From contig CAKZRZ010000305.1 of the NCBI GenBank assembly GCA_937918955.1, forward strand, positions 1-37,037: 37,037 nt of DNA. The letters are read 5' to 3'. Below are positions 33,660-37,037 of the stretch, in pieces. Position 1 is the first letter of the stretch. Every line of letters begins with the position of its first letter. The translations under genes and the position numbers were made by a program. A model generated the notes under the pieces. That model was not told the DNA's origin. It worked only from the letters and a program-made list of their open reading frames with translations, and made no database searches. Origin of the DNA: an uncultured Arenicella sp. GTDB taxonomy: Bacteria > Pseudomonadota > Gammaproteobacteria > Arenicellales > Arenicellaceae.

Positions 33660-33671
33660 CTATTGGTGACA
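33654..33671. promoter_or_regulatory. TetR operator 1, at the start of the TetR gene
   Basis: TGTCACCTATTGGTGACA is an 18-bp near-perfect palindrome (eight of nine pairs). It covers the predicted transcription start and the annotated GTG start codon of the TetR gene. A bound dimer would block transcription of the TetR/membrane-protein operon. Confidence 0.7.
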
Positions 33672-33674
33672 TTC

Positions 33675-33703
33675 AAGATATCACCATTCGGTGACATAAT
33701 CAA
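33675..33703 (-). promoter_or_regulatory. Promoter of the TetR operon
   Basis: On the minus strand TTGATT (4/6) is followed by exactly 17 bp and TATCTT (4/6). Operator 2 lies in the spacer and operator 1 over the predicted start, near 33668. The transcript leader would be very short, about ten bases if the GTG at 33659 is used. Confidence 0.5.
33679..33696. promoter_or_regulatory. TetR operator 2, inside the promoter spacer
   Basis: TATCACCATTCGGTGACA repeats the palindrome core TCACC/GGTGA of operator 1, with centres 25 bp apart. It fills almost the whole gap between the -35 and -10 boxes on the minus strand. Confidence 0.65.
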
Positions 33704-33733
33704 ATTAAATAAGAAATTGAACCCTCGCTTGGG

Positions 33734-36472
33734 CTAGTTAGTCCAAGTCACCTTGGTTTCCAGCCAATTCTCGAGTTGCTCTGAATCTAGTCGATTCGCA
33801 TTAAACAGCCTATCCATTCTGCGAATCACATAGTCTGAATAATCCTTTTTCTTGTTAATCAACTCAGCAAGTGTGGCAACACTAGAATGGTCAAGTAGGC
33901 GCTTTAGATAGGGTTCTGGAAGAGTGTCTAACGCTTGCTCAGACTTGCCTAATAATCGTTCCCATAACTGTTGAATTCGCCAAAACTGTATCACTTCAGC
34001 GAGCTTCTCCGAGTCCTCCAACTCAGATAACAACTGATCAAATTCGGTTTCGGACGCCATCCCTGAGTGCTCAGCTTGGAGTATTAAACACGCAGCTAAA
34101 TATTCAGCCTGCATCAGGCCGCCCTCTCTAAGCTTGCTGAACATCAATTCAGGTGCCGATGATTTAACTCGATGCTCTGCAATTCTTTGCCACATCTTTT
34201 GCGCGTCATGACTTAGTTGCAGCGGATCTCTTGGAGTTTGCAGCAAGCTCGCTTTTATTTCGTTTAAGCGCTCTTCGGGACCTCTATTACCCGCTACCAC
34301 TCGACTTGGCACCAAGGCAATGTGCTCCCAGGTATGTGCTCGTTGCCTATGATGATTTGCAAAGCTCTCAATAGAGACAGTCGGCGCGCCAGACCTACCA
34401 GAAGGGCGTAGCCGCGTATCAAGCTCGTATAAAATACCTTCGCGCATCGGTGTCGCTATGGCGGTTTGTAAACGGCTGACAAAGCGTGATGCGAGATCTA
34501 AGTCGGTTTGTTCCTGATCAAATACGAAAATTAAGTCGAGGTCAGATAAAGGAGACATTTTTCCGAGTGCGACTTTTCCCATGCCAATAACCGTAATTGG
34601 CACCGTCTCTAACTGCATATTTTGCGTAACAACGTTGAGCGCTAGATCTAAGCTATGTTGTGCTAGGTCGGTTAAAGCTTTCTGAAATGTGGCGACGTCA
34701 ATAGTCCCATTTAAGAAGCTTAAGTAGAGTTGATAGAGGTGCTCATTAACGAATCGCCTCATTAGCTCTAGCCGTTCGCCATAGTCATCAGCGTGCAATA
34801 CGTAATCACTATCGAATGGCTCAGGGTAGATCCAGCGTTCATGTACATAGCAATCAATAATGTGCGGGGATTGCTTTAAAAGCAAAGTCATGGCCGGAGA
34901 ATGAAGTAAAGGCGGCACGATACTTTCGAGTAACACCGGCGACTCAGCTAATAAGCGAAAATACTGTTCACCACTTGGCAATGCTCTGAAGAACTCATGC
35001 AATCTCACTACGGTGTTACTAACATCGCCATCAGCGTTGCTTAGATAATTTGCGATGCCGCGAGTAAGCGCTCTGAGACGATGGCGAACCTGCGACGACA
35101 CGCCATAGTTTACAAAACCAGCTTCCCAAGAATCGATGATGTCATCTGCTTGGGGGCTCAACCCACTCGGCCAAATTATAGCCTCGCCCTGCGCTGCAGC
35201 TTGTTCGGCAAACAAGCCTTCAAAATAACGGTGTACAAAAACTCGACATTTATTTAACTTCAGGACCAACGATTGCCAACTTTCTAAGCCGAGCAATACC
35301 AACAAGCTTTGCTGCAACTCATCGCCACTAGGAATTAAATGGGTATGCTGATTGCCTTGCATTTGAATCGCGTTTTCTAGACGACGCAGGTATTGGTAAG
35401 CCTCGGCCAAAGTATCGCTACTCGCCTTATCTAATTTGTTAAGCTCGGTAAGCGCGGCGAGTGCCTCAAGTGTATTGGAGGTTCTAAGACTTCGATGACG
35501 GCCTCCCCAAAGAAGCTGCAAGGCATTACAAATAAACTCGATCTCTCGAATACCTCCGCTACCAAGTTTGACGTTATATCCACTAATTTCCTCACTGATC
35601 GGCGCTTCCCATGTGCGCTGCACCCTTAAGGAAGGGTGCTCAAGATTAATACGTTGCTTTATTTCAGCCAACTCATCTAATGCCCGATAGTCGAGATTCT
35701 GACGCCAGATAAAAGGTTTTATGGTCTTTAAAAAATCGGTACCAAGTGCCTCATCGCCAGCAACAACACGAGCTTTCATTAATGCCAGTCGATGCCAAGG
35801 CGAAGCTCGGTAAAAGTAATAATCCTCTGCAGCTGCGACTGACATAGCTAATGTCGTTGCTGATGCATTTGGTCGCAGCCGCCAATCGACCCGCCACACG
35901 AAATTAGACTGGCCTGATTGCGATATCAGCTGCGTAAGTACCTGAAGCACTTGGTGACACACATAACTCTTGCCTAAGGTATCGGGCACGGGTAGAACAT
36001 CAGGGTCAAAATAGGCAACCAGGTCAACGTCGCTTGAAAAGTTAAGATCATAACCGCCGAGCTTGCCCATTCCGAAGATAAACATACCCGGGACATCGCC
36101 TTGTTGATCAACGATTTGCTGACTAAGCATTCGATGCTTCGGGGCAACCTTTAGCCAAGCAAGTTTTAGTGCGTAATTGATACTCGATTGCGCAAATTGC
36201 GACTGCCAGCGACCAAGCCCGGGTTGGTTCAACGAGCGAGTAAGTTCGGCGATAGACCAAACGAAGCTGAAATCAACTTTGGCTTGAAGCAACGCTTGCT
36301 CAGACTGTTCAAGGTCGCCTACTTCGGGGTAATCAAGACCTTCACAGATCTCGCCGAGCGTAGAGACAAAAACTTCTGGTTTAAGCGACTCAAATTGGCT
36401 GAGTGAGTACTGACTGAGTTCGGCTTGTCGACTAAGAAAACTCGATGCGGAAATTTTTTCTAACACGTCCAA
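33734..36472 (-). CDS. glnE: Bifunctional glutamine synthetase adenylyltransferase/deadenylase
   Basis: The 912-residue protein controls glutamine synthetase by attaching AMP to it or removing it, in response to PII protein and glutamine. Two nucleotidyltransferase domains are seen. The N-terminal (deadenylylating) one has GMGKLGGYDLNFSSDVDLV (about 134-152). The C-terminal (adenylylating) one has GMGKVALGKMSPLSDLDLIF (about 631-650). Both keep the metal-binding acidic pairs (SDVD and SDLD), so both activities are expected. Length is near the usual 940-950. The best start is TTG at 36472; no ATG occurs nearby and the AAGGA about 19 nt upstream is rather far. It follows the small GNAT gene by 36 bp on the same strand. 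Confidence 0.97.
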   Translation of the reverse strand: MDVLEKISASSFLSRQAELSQYSLSQFESLKPEVFVSTLGEICEGLDYPEVGDLEQSEQALLQAKVDFSFVWSIAELTRSLNQPGLGRWQSQFAQSSINYALKLAWLKVAPKHRMLSQQIVDQQGDVPGMFIFGMGKLGGYDLNFSSDVDLVAYFDPDVLPVPDTLGKSYVCHQVLQVLTQLISQSGQSNFVWRVDWRLRPNASATTLAMSVAAAEDYYFYRASPWHRLALMKARVVAGDEALGTDFLKTIKPFIWRQNLDYRALDELAEIKQRINLEHPSLRVQRTWEAPISEEISGYNVKLGSGGIREIEFICNALQLLWGGRHRSLRTSNTLEALAALTELNKLDKASSDTLAEAYQYLRRLENAIQMQGNQHTHLIPSGDELQQSLLVLLGLESWQSLVLKLNKCRVFVHRYFEGLFAEQAAAQGEAIIWPSGLSPQADDIIDSWEAGFVNYGVSSQVRHRLRALTRGIANYLSNADGDVSNTVVRLHEFFRALPSGEQYFRLLAESPVLLESIVPPLLHSPAMTLLLKQSPHIIDCYVHERWIYPEPFDSDYVLHADDYGERLELMRRFVNEHLYQLYLSFLNGTIDVATFQKALTDLAQHSLDLALNVVTQNMQLETVPITVIGMGKVALGKMSPLSDLDLIFVFDQEQTDLDLASRFVSRLQTAIATPMREGILYELDTRLRPSGRSGAPTVSIESFANHHRQRAHTWEHIALVPSRVVAGNRGPEERLNEIKASLLQTPRDPLQLSHDAQKMWQRIAEHRVKSSAPELMFSKLREGGLMQAEYLAACLILQAEHSGMASETEFDQLLSELEDSEKLAEVIQFWRIQQLWERLLGKSEQALDTLPEPYLKRLLDHSSVATLAELINKKKDYSDYVIRRMDRLFNANRLDSEQLENWLETKVTWTN

Positions 36473-36508
36473 AGATAGTAAGCGTCGATTTAATCCTTTT
36501 TAACCTTG

Positions 36509-36808
36509 CTATGCATTCGTCGCGACTTTCGGCTTCTGACGACGCTCGAGTCTTTTAGCTGCATACCAACACGAGCTTTGAATATGAAGATTGTTCTCTT
36601 CAGCCCAGTCAAACGCATGATCAACTAACCTTGATGCCAAAGCTTTCCCTCGGTAGGCATCGGGCACAAACGTACTGTAAAAATCAACCAAGGCTTCGGC
36701 CGACTCGGTACCAGAACGCCGGTACTTCAAAAACGCGCGCTGACCGTCTTCCAAATGAACATAGAAAAGCGATTCTTCGGGCTGATGCTGAATTTGATAA
36801 TCGGGCAT
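36509..36808 (-). CDS. Small GNAT family N-acetyltransferase (YjdJ-like)
   Basis: The 99-residue protein belongs to the short GNAT group. A first half reads YVHLEDGQRAFLKYRR, then the acetyl-CoA loop motif is TFVPDAYRGKALASRLV (about 47-63), and a CWYAAK segment lies near residue 80. It is about the normal size for this group and lacks the first strands of full GNAT enzymes. The substrate is unknown; metabolite or protein acetylation are both possible. It precedes glnE by 36 bp and is likely cotranscribed. A palindrome GATAAT-TTAT-ATTATC (36823-36838) lies in front of it and may include a -10 box. Confidence 0.85.
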   Translation of the reverse strand: MPDYQIQHQPEESLFYVHLEDGQRAFLKYRRSGTESAEALVDFYSTFVPDAYRGKALASRLVDHAFDWAEENNLHIQSSCWYAAKRLERRQKPKVATNA

Positions 36809-36905
36809 GTCGTTTACGCAGAGATAATTTATATTATCAGTCTAGCAGATGTTCGCTATTCACGTAAAAACAATTGGATTTAGTGCTCGAGTTTAGAGCC
36901 TTGTT

Positions 36906-37037
36906 TCAAACTCCAAAGATTATTCTTTCCTTTTGCTCGATATTCCACGCAGCGAATTTTGGCATAACCTGTGCAAACAATTCTGATGCCAGATATTGAT
37001 CAAGCCATGCTTGCAGTTTAGGTAGATCTTGAGAATC
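36906..37037 (-). CDS. 3' end of an unidentified protein, cut off by the window
   Basis: A frame open to the right edge of the window on the minus strand encodes the last 43 residues of a protein, from Asp-Ser-Gln-Asp to a TGA at 36906-36908. Residues such as LPKLQAWLDQYLASELF and QVMPKFAAWNIEQ give an amphipathic helical tail. The composition is normal for coding sequence, but no family is recognisable from so little. It has no start in the window, and the gene would extend beyond 37037. It is followed by 97 bp before the GNAT gene. Confidence 0.6.
   Translation of the reverse strand, partial: DSQDLPKLQAWLDQYLASELFAQVMPKFAAWNIEQKERIIFGV

Noticed and set aside
1-37037. Mobile elements, prophage, CRISPR array, tRNA or rRNA genes
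   Set aside because: No transposase, integrase, phage gene, regular spacer-repeat array or recognisable stable RNA gene was seen on either strand.

Overview
This window looks like chromosome from a free-living, probably marine, gammaproteobacterium. The evidence is a two-domain glnE, a bacterial-type ppc, a NavAb-like sodium channel, a UbiB-family protein and a 4-hydroxyacyl-CoA type catabolic cluster, at moderate base composition. There is no rRNA, tRNA, CRISPR array, insertion sequence or prophage. The genus cannot be read from the sequence alone.

Layout. 1-391: the 3' end of a short-chain dehydrogenase. 422-4544 (minus): a tight four-gene operon of ABC ATPase, ABC-2 permease, LCAT-like alpha/beta hydrolase and a cytoplasmic chymotrypsin-fold protease, behind a visible promoter. 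4691-6040 (minus): a UbiB/ABC1 kinase-like protein. 6041-7134: a 1.1 kb gene-poor stretch with two related multi-hairpin elements, a micro-ORF behind a perfect Shine-Dalgarno, and copies of a palindromic operator. 7135-16464 (plus): a membrane protein, a NarL/FixJ response regulator, a hybrid histidine kinase and a 1989-residue protein joining a GMC oxidoreductase, an alpha/beta hydrolase with a cysteine nucleophile and a PhoD-like phosphatase. 16576-23383: ppc, a convergent sodium channel, a FetB-like permease, an SPFH/band-7 protein and a medium-chain reductase. 23523-25566 (minus): a seven-helix membrane regulator with a Fis-type helix-turn-helix, preceded by a FabH-like ketosynthase. Upstream of the ketosynthase lies a structured leader or small RNA with mutually exclusive terminator and antiterminator pairings. 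26127-30879 (minus): SDR, histidine phosphatase, APH-type kinase, SDR and acyl-CoA dehydrogenase, with a divergent LysR gene at 31001. 31939-33659 (minus): a TetR regulator and a membrane protein, with two operators in the promoter. 33734-36808 (minus): glnE and a small GNAT protein. 36906-37037: the 3' end of an unidentified gene.

How the parts may work together. The response regulator, hybrid kinase and giant enzyme are closely spaced on one strand, so the giant enzyme is probably under two-component control. A TGAACT-AA-AGTTCA palindrome occurs both before the regulator gene and before the micro-ORF. The ketosynthase and the membrane regulator could form a make-and-sense pair for a small lipid-derived molecule; this is inference. 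The kinase, acyl-CoA dehydrogenase and SDR combination resembles the phosphorylation-dependent 4-hydroxyacyl-CoA route known from bacterial lva genes and from ACAD10/ACAD11.
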